In this document: piece by piece, positions 8,104-16,712 of the stretch
How positions within the stretch are numbered: position 1 is the first letter of the stretch
Layout of the letters: the number at the start of each line of letters is the position of its first letter
Source: Methylobacterium cerastii
GTDB lineage: Bacteria > Pseudomonadota > Alphaproteobacteria > Rhizobiales > Beijerinckiaceae
DNA: 64,000 nucleotides
Assembly: GCF_022179125.1 (NCBI RefSeq)
Contig: NZ_BPQG01000004.1
Span: 124,001 to 188,000 of the forward strand
Reading direction: 5' to 3'
Translations under genes and position numbers: made by a program
The notes under the pieces: generated by a model
What the model was told of the DNA's origin: nothing
The model's database searches: none
What the model saw: the letters and a program-made list of their open reading frames with translations, nothing else

Positions 8104-10409
8104 GCCGCCGCGGCCGCCACCGTCCGCGGGCACACGGTGACCAGAACCGACTTCGAGGTCGGCGTGTCGCTCTCGGCGCCGAAGGTCGAGAGCGGCACCA
8201 GCACGTTGAGCTCGGGGTAGTAGCCGGCCAGGCTCCCGCGCGGCATGTCGAACGGCACCAGGCGGAAATCCTCGGCGATGCGCGACGTACCGTCCGCGTG
8301 CAGGCCGACCACGTCGACCCGCTCACCGAAGCTTTGGCGCAGGGTGACGAGGTCGTCGGGGTGGCAGAAGATCACCCGGCGCTCGCCGTAGACGCCGCGG
8401 TAGCGGTCGTCGAGGCCGTAGATCGTGGTGTTGTACTGGTCGTGGCTGCGGAAGGTCTGCAGCACGAAGGTGTTGTCGGCCCCCGCTGCGACTTGGTGCT
8501 CGGTGGCCGCGGGCAGCGCGTCCGCCGAGAAGTTCGCGCGGCCGGTGGCGGTCTCGAACACGCGCTCGGCGGCGAGGTTGCGCAGCATGAAGCCGCGCGG
8601 GCGCCGGACTCGGACGTTGTAGCCGGCAAACCCCGGTACCGTGCGCTCGATCCGGTCGCGGATGCGGTCGTAATCCTCGGCCATCGCCGCCCAGTCGATC
8701 CGGTCTGAGCCGACGGTGGCCGCCGCCATGCCCGCGATGATCGCGATCTCCGAGCGCAGCTCCTTCGAGGCCGGCTTGTTGATGCCGCCCGAGCCGTGGA
8801 CCATGCTCATCGAATCCTCGACGGTCACGATCTGGGTCTTGCCGGCGGCGTTCCGGTCGATCTCGGTGCGCCCGAGGCAGGGCAGCACGTAGCCGACCCG
8901 GCCCGGCACGAGGTGCGAGTGGTTCAGCTTCGTCGCGATGTGGACGGTGAGCTCGCAGGAGGCCAGCGCCTTGGCCACCAGGGCCGTGTCCGGCGTGGCG
9001 CGGGCGAAGTTGCCGCCCAGCCCGATGAAGGCCTTCGCCGTGCCGTCGAGCATCGCGCCGATGGCGGCCAGCACGTTGTGACCGTGCCGGCGCGGGGCGG
9101 CGAAGCCGAACTCGCGCTCCAGCGCGTCGAGGAAGGCGGCCGGCGGCTTCTCGTTGATGCCGACCGTGCGGTCGCCCTGGACGTTCGAGTGGCCGCGCAC
9201 CGGGCAGAGGCCGGCGCCCGGGCGGCCGATGTTGCCGCGCAAGAACATCAGGTTGGCGATCTCGCGCACCGTCGCCACCGAGTGGCGGTGCTGCGTCACG
9301 CCCATCGCCCAGGTCGCGATCGACTTCGACGAGGTGATGTAGATCTCCGCCACCTCTTCGAGGATGGCGCGCGACAGGCCGGACTGGTCCTCGATCGCGT
9401 CCCAGCCGGTCGCGTCGGCCGCCGCGCGGTAGGCGGCGAGCCCTTCGGTGTGGCTGGCCAGGAAGGCGCGGTCGAGCACCGAGGGACGGCCGGCGGCGAG
9501 GGCCGCGTCGTCGGCGGCGAAGACCGCCTTGGCGATGCCGCGGAAGGCGGCCATGTCGCCGCCGAGCCGCGGCTGCAGGTAGTGGCTCGCGATCGGCCGG
9601 CTCGCGCCGCGCAGCATCTCGACGGTGTTCTGCGGGTCGGCGAAGCGCTCCAGCCCGCGCTCGCGCACGGGGTTGAACACCACCACCTTGGCGCCGCGCT
9701 CGGCGGCCTTGCGCAGGTCGGCGAGCATGCGCGGGTGGTTGGTTCCGGGGTTCTGCCCGACGACGAAGATCGCGTCCGCCTTCTCGAAATCCTCCAGCAG
9801 CACCGTGCCCTTGCCGACGCCGATGGCGTGCGCGAGCCCGATGCCGCTGGCCTCGTGGCACATGTTCGAGCAGTCGGGGAAGTTGTTGGTGCCGTAGGCC
9901 CGGGCGAACAGCTGGTAGAGGTAGGCCGCCTCGTTCGAGGCGCGGCCGGAGGTGTAGAACTCGGCCTGGTCCGGGTGGTCGAGGCCGCGGAGCGTCGCGC
10001 CGATCTCGGCGAAGGCCGTGTCCCACGACACCGCGACGTAGCGGTCGCTGGCTGCGTCGTAGCGCATCGGATGGGTGAGGCGGCCCTCGCCCTCGAGGGC
10101 GTAGTCGCTCCAGCCGCGCAGCTCGCTCACGGTGTGGCGGGCGAAGAACTTCGGCGGGGTGCGCTTGTCGGTGGCCTCCCACGAGACCGCCTTCACGCCG
10201 TTCTCGCAGAACTCGAACGACGACCCGTGTTCCGGGTCGCCCCAAGCGCAGCCGGGGCAGTCGAACCCGTCCGGCTGGTTCGCCTTCAGCAGGGCGCGGG
10301 CGCCCGAGAGCGGGGAGCGGCTGCCGAGGAGGTGCTTGCCGCAGCTCTTCAGCGCGCCCCAGCCACCGGCGGCCGAGGAACGCTTGGGCGTGCTGACGGG
10401 GTCGGTCAT
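8100..10409 (-). CDS. fdh4A: FdhF/YdeP-family molybdopterin oxidoreductase, formate dehydrogenase 4 catalytic subunit
   Basis: Molybdopterin-guanine-dinucleotide oxidoreductase, 769 residues, the usual YdeP length. An N-terminal iron-sulfur motif is formed by Cys51, Cys54 and Cys68 (CPGCAWGDPEHG...FC). The probable Mo ligand is Cys184 in SNMCHEASG, encoded as cysteine rather than selenocysteine. Further cofactor-binding segments are VVGQNPGTNHPRML and the C-terminal MPRGSLAGYYPELN. There is no Tat signal, so the enzyme is cytoplasmic. In Methylobacterium, a protein of this type paired with a tiny downstream gene is FDH4, which oxidises formate to CO2 during methylotrophic growth. Here the small gene overlaps the stop codon. 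Other YdeP proteins have unknown substrates, so formate is inferred. Confidence 0.82.
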   Translation of the reverse strand: MTDPVSTPKRSSAAGGWGALKSCGKHLLGSRSPLSGARALLKANQPDGFDCPGCAWGDPEHGSSFEFCENGVKAVSWEATDKRTPPKFFARHTVSELRGWSDYALEGEGRLTHPMRYDAASDRYVAVSWDTAFAEIGATLRGLDHPDQAEFYTSGRASNEAAYLYQLFARAYGTNNFPDCSNMCHEASGIGLAHAIGVGKGTVLLEDFEKADAIFVVGQNPGTNHPRMLADLRKAAERGAKVVVFNPVRERGLERFADPQNTVEMLRGASRPIASHYLQPRLGGDMAAFRGIAKAVFAADDAALAAGRPSVLDRAFLASHTEGLAAYRAAADATGWDAIEDQSGLSRAILEEVAEIYITSSKSIATWAMGVTQHRHSVATVREIANLMFLRGNIGRPGAGLCPVRGHSNVQGDRTVGINEKPPAAFLDALEREFGFAAPRRHGHNVLAAIGAMLDGTAKAFIGLGGNFARATPDTALVAKALASCELTVHIATKLNHSHLVPGRVGYVLPCLGRTEIDRNAAGKTQIVTVEDSMSMVHGSGGINKPASKELRSEIAIIAGMAAATVGSDRIDWAAMAEDYDRIRDRIERTVPGFAGYNVRVRRPRGFMLRNLAAERVFETATGRANFSADALPAATEHQVAAGADNTFVLQTFRSHDQYNTTIYGLDDRYRGVYGERRVIFCHPDDLVTLRQSFGERVDVVGLHADGTSRIAEDFRLVPFDMPRGSLAGYYPELNVLVPLSTFGAESDTPTSKSVLVTVCPRTVAAAAA

Positions 10410-10570
10410 GACGAGGCCTGGATCGAGGTTCGCGCGTGGCGATCACGCACTTGCGAGATAAGAGACCGCGCGGGTGCTTCTCAATCGTGTCTCGACGCAC
10501 CCCCCTCATGCGTCCGGCACGCGCGCATTTTTAACGGTTCTCGTTTCCCGGGGGCGGCAAAGGACGCGCG

Positions 10571-10852
10571 ATGCAGGCACGGGTTCGGGTTCTCGCGGCG
10601 TTGGCGGCCGGATGCGCCGTCGGGGTCGCGATGATGGCCAACGATCATGCCCGCGACGCTGGCTGGGCCGTCACCGCGAACCAGATCGCCGACGCGCGGG
10701 CGTATGGGAAGCCGGGGGTCGAGATTGCCCCAGGCCGCTTCGTGTCCGAGCCGCTCCCGAGCGAGCACGCCGCTTTGCTGCCGGTGAAGTGGCTGCTGCT
10801 CGGTGCCGCCGCCGCCGCCGCGGTGTTCGTCGGAACGCGACGGCGGGGGTGA
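10571..10852 (+). CDS. hypothetical small membrane protein
   Basis: A 93-residue protein with an N-terminal hydrophobic segment (about 7-22, possibly a signal anchor), a short polar middle (VTANQIADARAYGKPGVEIAP) and a C-terminal helix (LLPVKWLLLGAAAAAAVFVG) ending in Arg residues. Two membrane passes with a periplasmic loop are likely. It is divergent from the fdh4A-like gene, with 161 bp between the starts. I do not recognise a family. Confidence 0.6.
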   Translation: MQARVRVLAALAAGCAVGVAMMANDHARDAGWAVTANQIADARAYGKPGVEIAPGRFVSEPLPSEHAALLPVKWLLLGAAAAAAVFVGTRRRG

Positions 10853-10923
10853 GCTGACTTTCCGCCGCGGCCCCCGACCTCGCGCCTCTTTCATTCCCTG
10901 CAGAGGGGGGAGGAAAGAGCGCG

Positions 10924-12015
10924 TCACGCCTCCCGCGCCAGCGCCTTCGCGTCGCGCCCGACCACGCCGGCGAGGCTCGTCAGCCCCTCCGATCGCATCC
11001 GCTCGACCAGGCCGCGCTTGATCGTGCCGACGAGGCCGGGGCCTTCGTAGACGAGGGCCGAGTAGAGCTGGAGAAGGCTCGCGCCGGCGCGGATCTTGGT
11101 CCAGGCGGTCTCGGCCGAGTCGACGCCGCCGACGCCGACCAGGGGCAGCCGGTCGCCGACGCGCAGGTAGGTCTCGGCCAGCATCCGCGTCGAGGCCGAG
11201 AATAGCGGCCGGCCGGACAGGCCCCCGGTCTCGCCCGCGAGCGCCGTCTCGGCGAGGAAGGCCGGCCGCGCCACCGTGGTGTTCGAGACGACGAGCGCCT
11301 GCACCCGGCGGCGAACCGCCGTGGCGCAGATCGCGTCCAGGGCGTCGAGGGTGATGTCGGGGGCGATCTTCAGAAGGATCGCGGCCTTCTCCGATCCGAT
11401 CCGGGCGGAGGCCGCGTCGCGGGTCGCGACCACCCGGGCGAGCAGGTCGTCGAGGAAGGCCTCGCCTTGCAGGTCGCGCAGGCCCGGCGTGTTGGGCGAC
11501 GAGACGTTGACGGTGACGAAGTCCACGAGCGGCGCGAGCCGCCCGGTGCAGGCGACGTAGTCGGCGAGCCGGTCGACGGCCTCCTTGTTGGCGCCGATGT
11601 TGACCCCGACGATCCCCGGCCGCCCGGCCCGCGCGCGCAGGCGGTCGGCGACCACGTCGAGGCCGGCGCTGTTGAGGCCGAAGCGGTTGATCACCGCCCG
11701 GTCCCGCGGAAGCCGGAACACCCGCGGGCGCGGGTTGCCGGGCTGGGGCTTGGGCACCACGCCGCCGACTTCGACGAAGCCGAAGCCGAAGCCAAGCAGC
11801 GCGTCGGCCGCCTGCGCGCCCTTGTCGAAGCCCGCCGCCAGGCCGACCGGGTTCGGGAACCGGCGGCCGAACGCCTCGACCGCGAGGCGGGAATCGTCGG
11901 CGGGCGGCGTGCGCGGCGGCATCAGGCTGAGCGCGCGAACGGTCAGGTTGTGCGCGTGCTCGGCGTCGAGGCCGTGCAGCGCCGGGCGCAGCAGCGGAAA
12001 TAGGGCGCCGATCAT
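10924..12015 (-). CDS. pyrD: dihydroorotate dehydrogenase (quinone), class 2
   Basis: Oxidises dihydroorotate to orotate in pyrimidine synthesis and passes electrons to quinone. It has 363 residues with the N-terminal membrane-associating helices that mark class 2 ([19 protein letters not shown]). FMN-binding motifs are [21 protein letters not shown] and VGVNIGANK. The catalytic-loop motif [12 protein letters not shown] carries the Ser base, and [10 protein letters not shown] and [11 protein letters not shown] bind phosphate. The start ATG 12015 overlaps the stop of the upstream DUF952 gene by four bases (ATGA), so the two are translationally coupled. The DUF952-pyrD arrangement is common in Rhizobiales. 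Confidence 0.95.
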   Translation of the reverse strand: MIGALFPLLRPALHGLDAEHAHNLTVRALSLMPPRTPPADDSRLAVEAFGRRFPNPVGLAAGFDKGAQAADALLGFGFGFVEVGGVVPKPQPGNPRPRVFRLPRDRAVINRFGLNSAGLDVVADRLRARAGRPGIVGVNIGANKEAVDRLADYVACTGRLAPLVDFVTVNVSSPNTPGLRDLQGEAFLDDLLARVVATRDAASARIGSEKAAILLKIAPDITLDALDAICATAVRRRVQALVVSNTTVARPAFLAETALAGETGGLSGRPLFSASTRMLAETYLRVGDRLPLVGVGGVDSAETAWTKIRAGASLLQLYSALVYEGPGLVGTIKRGLVERMRSEGLTSLAGVVGRDAKALAREA

Positions 12016-12359
12016 GCCGGGATCTCCGCCGGCAGCACGTGCGCGCCGTCCGGCCCGAGCGGCATCGGGCTCACGCGGCGCACCGCGTCGAGGGGCAGGT
12101 CGCCGTAGAGATGCGGAAACAAGTCGCCGCCGCGCGAAGGCTCGTAGCGCAGCGCCGGACCGAGCGCTTCGGCGTCGACGGCGACGAGCAGGAGCCCGTC
12201 GCGACCGGAAAAATGCCGCCGCGCGGTCTCGGCCACCTGCTCGGCTGTGGAAAAGTGGATGAAACCGTCGGCCCGGTCGATCTCGGCGCCGACGAAGCGA
12301 CCGAGGGCTTCCGCCTCGCGCCACAGCCTCTCGGGACAGATCTTGTAGATCGACGTCAT
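12012..12359 (-). CDS. DUF952 family protein
   Basis: A 115-residue protein with the family hallmarks: [14 protein letters not shown] at the start, GADG-type segment [30 protein letters not shown], and the end motif [16 protein letters not shown]952 proteins have an ADP-ribosyltransferase-like fold by published structure predictions, but no established role. It is the first gene of a two-gene unit with pyrD, overlapping it by four bases. This may reflect a nucleotide-related function, which is inference only. Confidence 0.88.
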   Translation of the reverse strand: MTSIYKICPERLWREAEALGRFVGAEIDRADGFIHFSTAEQVAETARRHFSGRDGLLLVAVDAEALGPALRYEPSRGGDLFPHLYGDLPLDAVRRVSPMPLGPDGAHVLPAEIPA

Positions 12360-12497
12360 CGGCGCACCCGCTTTTCGATGCGCCGTCGATAGGGCGACGG
12401 GCGGTTCCCTGGCAACCGTCCGGCAACCATCCCGACGGTTGTAACGACCTCCGGGAGGCGTGGATTAGCCATTCGGCCGATTGCCTTTCTCGATCCG

Positions 12498-12519
12498 TAG
12501 TTCTACTTTCCTACAACTA
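12498..12519. promoter_or_regulatory. inverted repeat, candidate operator of the S24-type regulator
   Basis: Two 8-bp arms, TAGTTCTA and TACAACTA, match at 7 of 8 positions as an inverted repeat with a 6-bp spacer (CTTTCC). They stand out as A+T-rich in very G+C-rich DNA. The site lies 39 bp before the start of the CI/LexA-like gene, where an autoregulatory operator would be expected. Binding is inferred, not shown. Confidence 0.45.
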
Positions 12520-12558
12520 GGCCGTGCGTCTCTGCGGTCGTCTTCGCCTTGGTCTCGC

Positions 12559-13191
12559 ATGCTGTCCCACGAGCAGATTTGGAATGCCATCGACCGTCTG
12601 GCCGAGCGGCACGGCTTCTCCCCATCCGGCCTCGCCCGACGTTCCGGGCTCGACGCCACCAGTTTCAACCGGTCCAAGCGCGTCGGCGTCGACGGACGCA
12701 AGCGCTGGCCCTCCACCGAGTCGGTGTCCAAGGTCCTAGCCGCCACCGGCGCCAGCCTCGACGACTTCCTCAGGTTGATCGAGGCCCGCGAGGGTCCGCC
12801 GCGCGCCACCGTGCCGCTGATCGGCCTGACCCAGGCCGGCGCCGGCCGCCAGTTCACCGACGAGGGCATGCCGACCGGCGGCCCCGGCTGGGAGGAGATC
12901 GAGTTTCCCGATCTCGGCGAGGAGCGCGCCTTCGCCCTGGAGGTGCAGGGCGAGTCGATGCTGCCGCTGTTCCGCGACGGCGACGTGCTGATCGTCTCGC
13001 CCTCGGCCGGCGTCCGCAAGGGCGACCGCGTGGTGGTGCGGCTGCATTCCGGCGAGGTCATCGCCAAGGAGCTGCGCCGCCGCACGGCACGCACCGTCGA
13101 GCTCGCCTCGCTCAACCCCGAGCACGACGACCGCACCCTGAACGTCGGCGAGATCGCCTGGATCGGCCGGGTGATGTGGATCCGGCAGTAG
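12559..13191 (+). CDS. LexA/CI-like helix-turn-helix regulator with S24 peptidase domain
   Basis: A 210-residue transcription factor. Residues 1-75 form a helix-turn-helix domain (GFSPSGLARRSGLDATSFNRSKR). A linker follows with an Ala-Gly pair in LTQAGAG (92-95), then a LexA-type serine peptidase fold with Ser133 in GESMLP and Lys170 in VIAKEL. This catalytic Ser/Lys pair is intact, so self-cleavage is possible. Relatives occur as stand-alone chromosomal regulators throughout Rhizobiales, outside prophages. No phage genes are nearby. An A+T-rich inverted repeat at 12498-12519 fits an autoregulatory operator. What stress or signal it answers to is unknown. Confidence 0.85.
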   Translation: MLSHEQIWNAIDRLAERHGFSPSGLARRSGLDATSFNRSKRVGVDGRKRWPSTESVSKVLAATGASLDDFLRLIEAREGPPRATVPLIGLTQAGAGRQFTDEGMPTGGPGWEEIEFPDLGEERAFALEVQGESMLPLFRDGDVLIVSPSAGVRKGDRVVVRLHSGEVIAKELRRRTARTVELASLNPEHDDRTLNVGEIAWIGRVMWIRQ

Positions 13192-13535
13192 GGGGGTCGG
13201 GGGCGCTCTCGCGTTTCGCTTCCACCCTCGCTCCGTCGTCTCGCACCCGCGCCCCGTCGTCCCGGGGCTGCGCAGCGGAGCCCGGGATCGAGAGGCGCCG
13301 ACGGCGCCCAACCGAGCGCAACCTGCGGTCTGGGTTCCGGGCTCGCCTGCGGCGCCCCGGGATCACGCGATCGTGTCGATAGGCCTTCTTTCATTCAACC
13401 TAGGTGGAAGGCCGGCACACGAACCCATCCGGTGACCGCCTCACCCCCGGGGCGCCGCTTCAGGCTTGGCCGTCCGGGCCGATGTCGCTATCGCTGAGCG
13501 GTCGGAGCCGCGGCTTCGCGAGGCCGGACGAGAGC
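13192..13535. other. intergenic region carrying a dispersed repeat
   Basis: A 344-bp gap between the S24 regulator and the LOV-like kinase. The middle (13254-13368) is a copy of repeat family 2. The remainder shows no convincing gene, though the kinase could start as early as 13404 (GTG) or 13482 (ATG). Confidence 0.6.
13254..13368 (-). repeat. dispersed palindromic repeat, family 2, copy 1
   Basis: About 115 bp whose reverse complement matches 34587-34703 along most of its length. Shared blocks include CGGGGCGCC.CAGGCGAGCCCGGAA at one end and ATCCCGGGCTC.GCTGCGCAGCCCCGGGA at the other. The two ends can pair with each other in part. Such elements are common between genes in Rhizobiales and are seldom named. 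The two copies here point in opposite directions. Confidence 0.75.
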
Positions 13536-14627
13536 ATGGCAGAGCCCGACGCGGACGGCTTGAACGAACCGGCGCCGGACGCCGGCTGGATCGCGCTGCT
13601 CGATGCCGCCGCGCCCGCCTTCCTCGCCGACCCGCGCCGGCCGGACGAGCCGATCGTCCACGCCAACCCGGCCCTGCTGGACCTCGCCGGCCTGGAGGCC
13701 GCGGCCCTGGTCGGGCGCAACGTCCGGCTGCTGGCGGCCGACCGGCGCGCCCTCGACGACGGCGCCGAGTTCCTGGCGGCGCGGGGCGACGGCACCACCT
13801 TCTGGGCGCGCGTGACGCTGTGCCCTGTCGCCGGCAGCCCCTATCGGTTGGGCCAGGTCTTCGACGTGACCCGGCGGCGCGACGCCGAGAGCGCCCTCGT
13901 GCTCTCGCGCCAGCGCGAGGCCCTGGGGTTGCTCACCAACAGCGTCGCGCACGAGTTCAACAACTTCCTCCAGATCCTGATCGGCTACATCGACGGGCTG
14001 AAGCGCCGGCTCGGCGACAGCCAGGAGCCGTTCATCCAGCGGGCGATGAGCCGCTCCACCGACGCGACCGAACGCGCCGCCGTGCTCACGCGCCAGCTGC
14101 TGGCCTATTCGCGCAAGATCGCCCCCGACGTGCGCCCGATCGACCTCGACGCGCTCGTGGCCGCCACCGTGGAGCGCCTGCGGCCCGGCCTGCCCGTGGG
14201 GGTGCGCTTGGAGCTTGCCGGCACGCCCGGCCTGCCGCGGGCGATCAGCAACCCGCTGCAGGTCGAGCTGGCGCTCGGCCACGTGGTCACCAACGCGTGC
14301 GAGGCGATGCCGGACGGCGGCACCATCCGGATCGAGAGTTTCCGCATCGCGCCGGGCGACCGCTCGGTGCAGCGTCCGGAGGACGGCGCCGTCGGCATCC
14401 GCATCACGGATACCGGCGCCGGCATGTCGCCGGAGATGCTGGCCCGGGCGCTCGCGCCCTTCGCCACCAGCCGCGAGGCCGGGCGCGGGGCCGGGCTCGC
14501 CATCGTGCACGGGCTGATGAAGCGGCAGAACGGCACCATCGCCCTCGACAGCCGGCCGGGGGAGGGCACGCAGGTGCGTCTGGTCTTCCCGGCGGCGCCC
14601 GAGCGGCCTGCGGCCCCCCTGCGCTGA
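13536..14627 (+). CDS. sensor histidine kinase with degenerate LOV/PAS domain
   Basis: A 363-residue soluble kinase. Residues about 20-125 form a PAS domain clearly related to the LOV domain encoded at 61536, but the flavin-adduct motif GRNCRFLQ reads GRNVRLLA, with Val63 instead of cysteine. The helix and strands after it are about ten residues or more shorter. The dimerisation domain has SVAHEFNNFLQI (His139). The ATPase has the N box VVTNACEAMPDGG, DTGAGM, and the G2 box GRGAGLAIVHG. There is no receiver domain. ATG 13536 is chosen for being closest to the conserved part; 13482 (ATG) and 13404 (GTG) are in frame. It probably signals through an unlinked response regulator, and a light response by the normal chemistry is excluded. 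Confidence 0.85.
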   Translation: MAEPDADGLNEPAPDAGWIALLDAAAPAFLADPRRPDEPIVHANPALLDLAGLEAAALVGRNVRLLAADRRALDDGAEFLAARGDGTTFWARVTLCPVAGSPYRLGQVFDVTRRRDAESALVLSRQREALGLLTNSVAHEFNNFLQILIGYIDGLKRRLGDSQEPFIQRAMSRSTDATERAAVLTRQLLAYSRKIAPDVRPIDLDALVAATVERLRPGLPVGVRLELAGTPGLPRAISNPLQVELALGHVVTNACEAMPDGGTIRIESFRIAPGDRSVQRPEDGAVGIRITDTGAGMSPEMLARALAPFATSREAGRGAGLAIVHGLMKRQNGTIALDSRPGEGTQVRLVFPAAPERPAAPLR

Positions 14628-14787
14628 CGAATTGTCAGGGATGACGCGAAAAACATCGCGAGGCGACGGACTAAAACACGCCGCCCGGCGTCACCATCTT
14701 ATGCGTCGGCGTTCGCGCCAAGACGTTCGACGACGCAAAGGCGTCCGACGACGTCCGGGACGTTTCGAGATGACCAGGGGCCGATCG

Positions 14788-15771
14788 ATGCTCACCTCCA
14801 CCACGCGCCGCAAGCGTGCGGCGACCTTTCTGGCGCTGGCTGCCGCGTTGACGGTCGCAGCGCCCGCCGTCGAGGCCCGTCCTGGCGGCGGCGGCAGCAT
14901 GGGGTCGCGCGGCTCGCGCACCTTCAACGCGCCGTCGGCCACCACGACGGCGCCGACCGCCGCGCCGATGCAGCGCACGCAGACGCAGCCCACGCCCGGC
15001 ATGAACAACCCGGGCATGAGCAACCCGGGGATGCAGGCGCCGGCCGCGCGCCCCCGCTTCGGCGGCGGCTTCATGGCGGGCCTGCTCGGGGCCGGCCTTC
15101 TCGGCGCGCTGCTCGGCGGCGGCTTCTTCGGCGGGCTCGGCGGCATCGCCTCGATGCTCGGCCTGCTGCTGCAGGTCGGCCTCGTCGTGCTGCTGGTGTC
15201 CTTTGCCGTGCGCTGGTTCCGCCGCCGCAACGGCGAGCCGGCGACGGCGGGCGCGCCCTATGCGCGCTCGGGCCTCGACCCGAACGCAGCGGGGGGCAGC
15301 AACGCTGGCCCCGGCGGTGCTGCGGGCGCCGGTGGCATGCTCGGCGGCGCCCAGCGCCCGCCGCAGCAGCGCCCGGTGCAGATCGGCCCGAACGACTTCC
15401 AGTCGTTCGAGCGCCTGCTCGGCGAGGTGCAGGACGCCTATTCCCACGAGAACATGGTCGGCCTGCGCAACCTCGCGACGCCGGAGATGGCCGGCTACTT
15501 CGAGGAGGAGCTGCGCGGAAACAAGGCCCGCGGCGTCGTCAACCGCATTACGGACGTGAAGCTCCAGCAGGGCGACCTGTCGGAGGCCTGGGGCGAGGGC
15601 GCGCAGGAATTCGCCACGGTGGCGATGCGCTACACGCTCAAGGACGAGACGATCGACCGGAACACCAACCGCGTCGTCGAGACCGAGCCGGGCGAGGCGA
15701 CCGAGCTCTGGACCTTCGCGCGCAACCCGGGCCGTCCGTGGATCCTCTCGGCGATCCAGCAGACCCGCTAA
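14788..15771 (+). CDS. Tim44/TimA-like domain protein
   Basis: A 327-residue protein with an N-terminal signal-like segment (ATFLALAAALTVAAPAVEA), then a Gly/Pro/Met-rich low-complexity region. A strongly hydrophobic Gly-rich stretch follows (GLLGAGLLGALLGGGFFGG...LLLQVGLVVLLVSFAVRWF, about 95-140). The C-terminal domain from about 195 is Tim44-like: FQSFERLLGEVQDAYSHENMVGLRNLATPEM, then a cystatin/NTF2-like fold ending PWILSAIQQTR. Bacterial Tim44-like proteins share an origin with the mitochondrial import factor, but their role is unclear. ATG 14788 is preferred over 14770 because AGGGG lies 7 nt upstream. It converges on rsmA and shares its terminator. Confidence 0.82.
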   Translation: MLTSTTRRKRAATFLALAAALTVAAPAVEARPGGGGSMGSRGSRTFNAPSATTTAPTAAPMQRTQTQPTPGMNNPGMSNPGMQAPAARPRFGGGFMAGLLGAGLLGALLGGGFFGGLGGIASMLGLLLQVGLVVLLVSFAVRWFRRRNGEPATAGAPYARSGLDPNAAGGSNAGPGGAAGAGGMLGGAQRPPQQRPVQIGPNDFQSFERLLGEVQDAYSHENMVGLRNLATPEMAGYFEEELRGNKARGVVNRITDVKLQQGDLSEAWGEGAQEFATVAMRYTLKDETIDRNTNRVVETEPGEATELWTFARNPGRPWILSAIQQTR

Positions 15772-15794
15772 CGCGGCACGAATCGGAGAAACGG

Positions 15795-15826
15795 GCCGGC
15801 GTCCCTCACGGGGCGCCGGCTTTCTT
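15795..15826. terminator. shared rho-independent terminator between convergent genes
   Basis: A continuous 11-bp stem (15795-15805 with 15810-15820, one T-G pair), a TCAC loop and a TTTCTT tract on the plus strand. On the minus strand the stem is followed by CCGTTTCT, so it may work both ways. The stop codon of rsmA (15806-15808) is inside the loop. Confidence 0.75.
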
Positions 15827-16669
15827 CTGCGCGTCCCACAGGTTGGCGAGCCGCACGAAGCCCGCCACCGGCACCTCCTCGGCCCGCGCGGTCTCTGCGA
15901 TGCCGGCCTCGGCCAGCAGCGCGGTCGGCTCCGGCGTGAGGCTCTTCAGGCTCTGGCGCAGCATCTTTCGGCGTTGCCCGAAGGCCGCCCGCGTCACCGT
16001 TTCCAGCGCCCGCGCCCGGCAGGGCAGGGGGACGGCGCGCGGGACGATTCGGACGACGCTCGACGTCACCTTCGGCGGCGGCACGAAGGCGGAGGGCGCC
16101 ACGTCGAACAGGATGTCGCTCTGCGTGCGCCAGCCGCAGAGCACGCCGAGGCGGCCGTAATCGGCGCGCTCGGTCTCGTCGGCGACGATGCGCTCGGCGA
16201 CCTCGCGCTGGAACATCAGCGTAGCGCTATCCCACCACGGCGGCCAGGCCGCGTCGTCGAGCCAGCCGGTGAGCAGGGCGGTGCCGACGTTGTAGGGCAG
16301 GTTCGCCACGATCCGCGCCGGCCCGTCGCCGACGAGGGGCCGGGGGTCGAAGGCGAGGGCGTCGGCGTCGACGACCGTCAGCCGACCCGGGTAATGCGCC
16401 GCGATCTCGGCCAACGCCGGCAGCGCGCGGGGATCGCGCTCGACGGCGATCACCCGCGCGGCCCCCTCCGCGAGCAGCGCCCGCGTCAGCCCGCCGGGTC
16501 CCGGCCCGACCTCGAGCACGGTGACGCCCGCGAGCGGCCCGGCCGCGCGGGCGATGCGCCCGGTGAGGTTGAGGTCGTAGAGGAAGTTCTGCCCGAGCGC
16601 CTTCTTCGGCTCCAGCCCATGCCGCGCCACCACCTCGCGCAGGGGGGGCAAGCCGTCGGAGGCGGTCAT
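15806..16669 (-). CDS. rsmA: 16S rRNA (adenine-1518/1519-N6) dimethyltransferase
   Basis: KsgA/RsmA, which dimethylates two adenines in the last helix of 16S rRNA during small-subunit maturation. It has 287 residues. Motifs are [11 protein letters not shown] (substrate/SAM entry), [11 protein letters not shown] (motif I), VIAVERD (motif II), DALAF, the catalytic [11 protein letters not shown] (motif IV), and the C-terminal [15 protein letters not shown]. The start at ATG 16669 fits the family. It is downstream of pdxA in the usual alphaproteobacterial order, but a 286-bp gap with a repeat element separates them, so it may have its own promoter. The stop codon is in the loop of the shared terminator. 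Confidence 0.96.
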   Translation of the reverse strand: MTASDGLPPLREVVARHGLEPKKALGQNFLYDLNLTGRIARAAGPLAGVTVLEVGPGPGGLTRALLAEGAARVIAVERDPRALPALAEIAAHYPGRLTVVDADALAFDPRPLVGDGPARIVANLPYNVGTALLTGWLDDAAWPPWWDSATLMFQREVAERIVADETERADYGRLGVLCGWRTQSDILFDVAPSAFVPPPKVTSSVVRIVPRAVPLPCRARALETVTRAAFGQRRKMLRQSLKSLTPEPTALLAEAGIAETARAEEVPVAGFVRLANLWDAQKKAGAP

Positions 16670-16712
16670 CGGGCGGTTCGCTTGTCAAAGATCGCGAAGG
16701 CGTTGGAAGGTG

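Noticed and set aside
12559-13191. The CI-like regulator as a sign of a prophage
   Set aside because: No phage structural, lysis or integration genes are near, and the neighbours are core genes.
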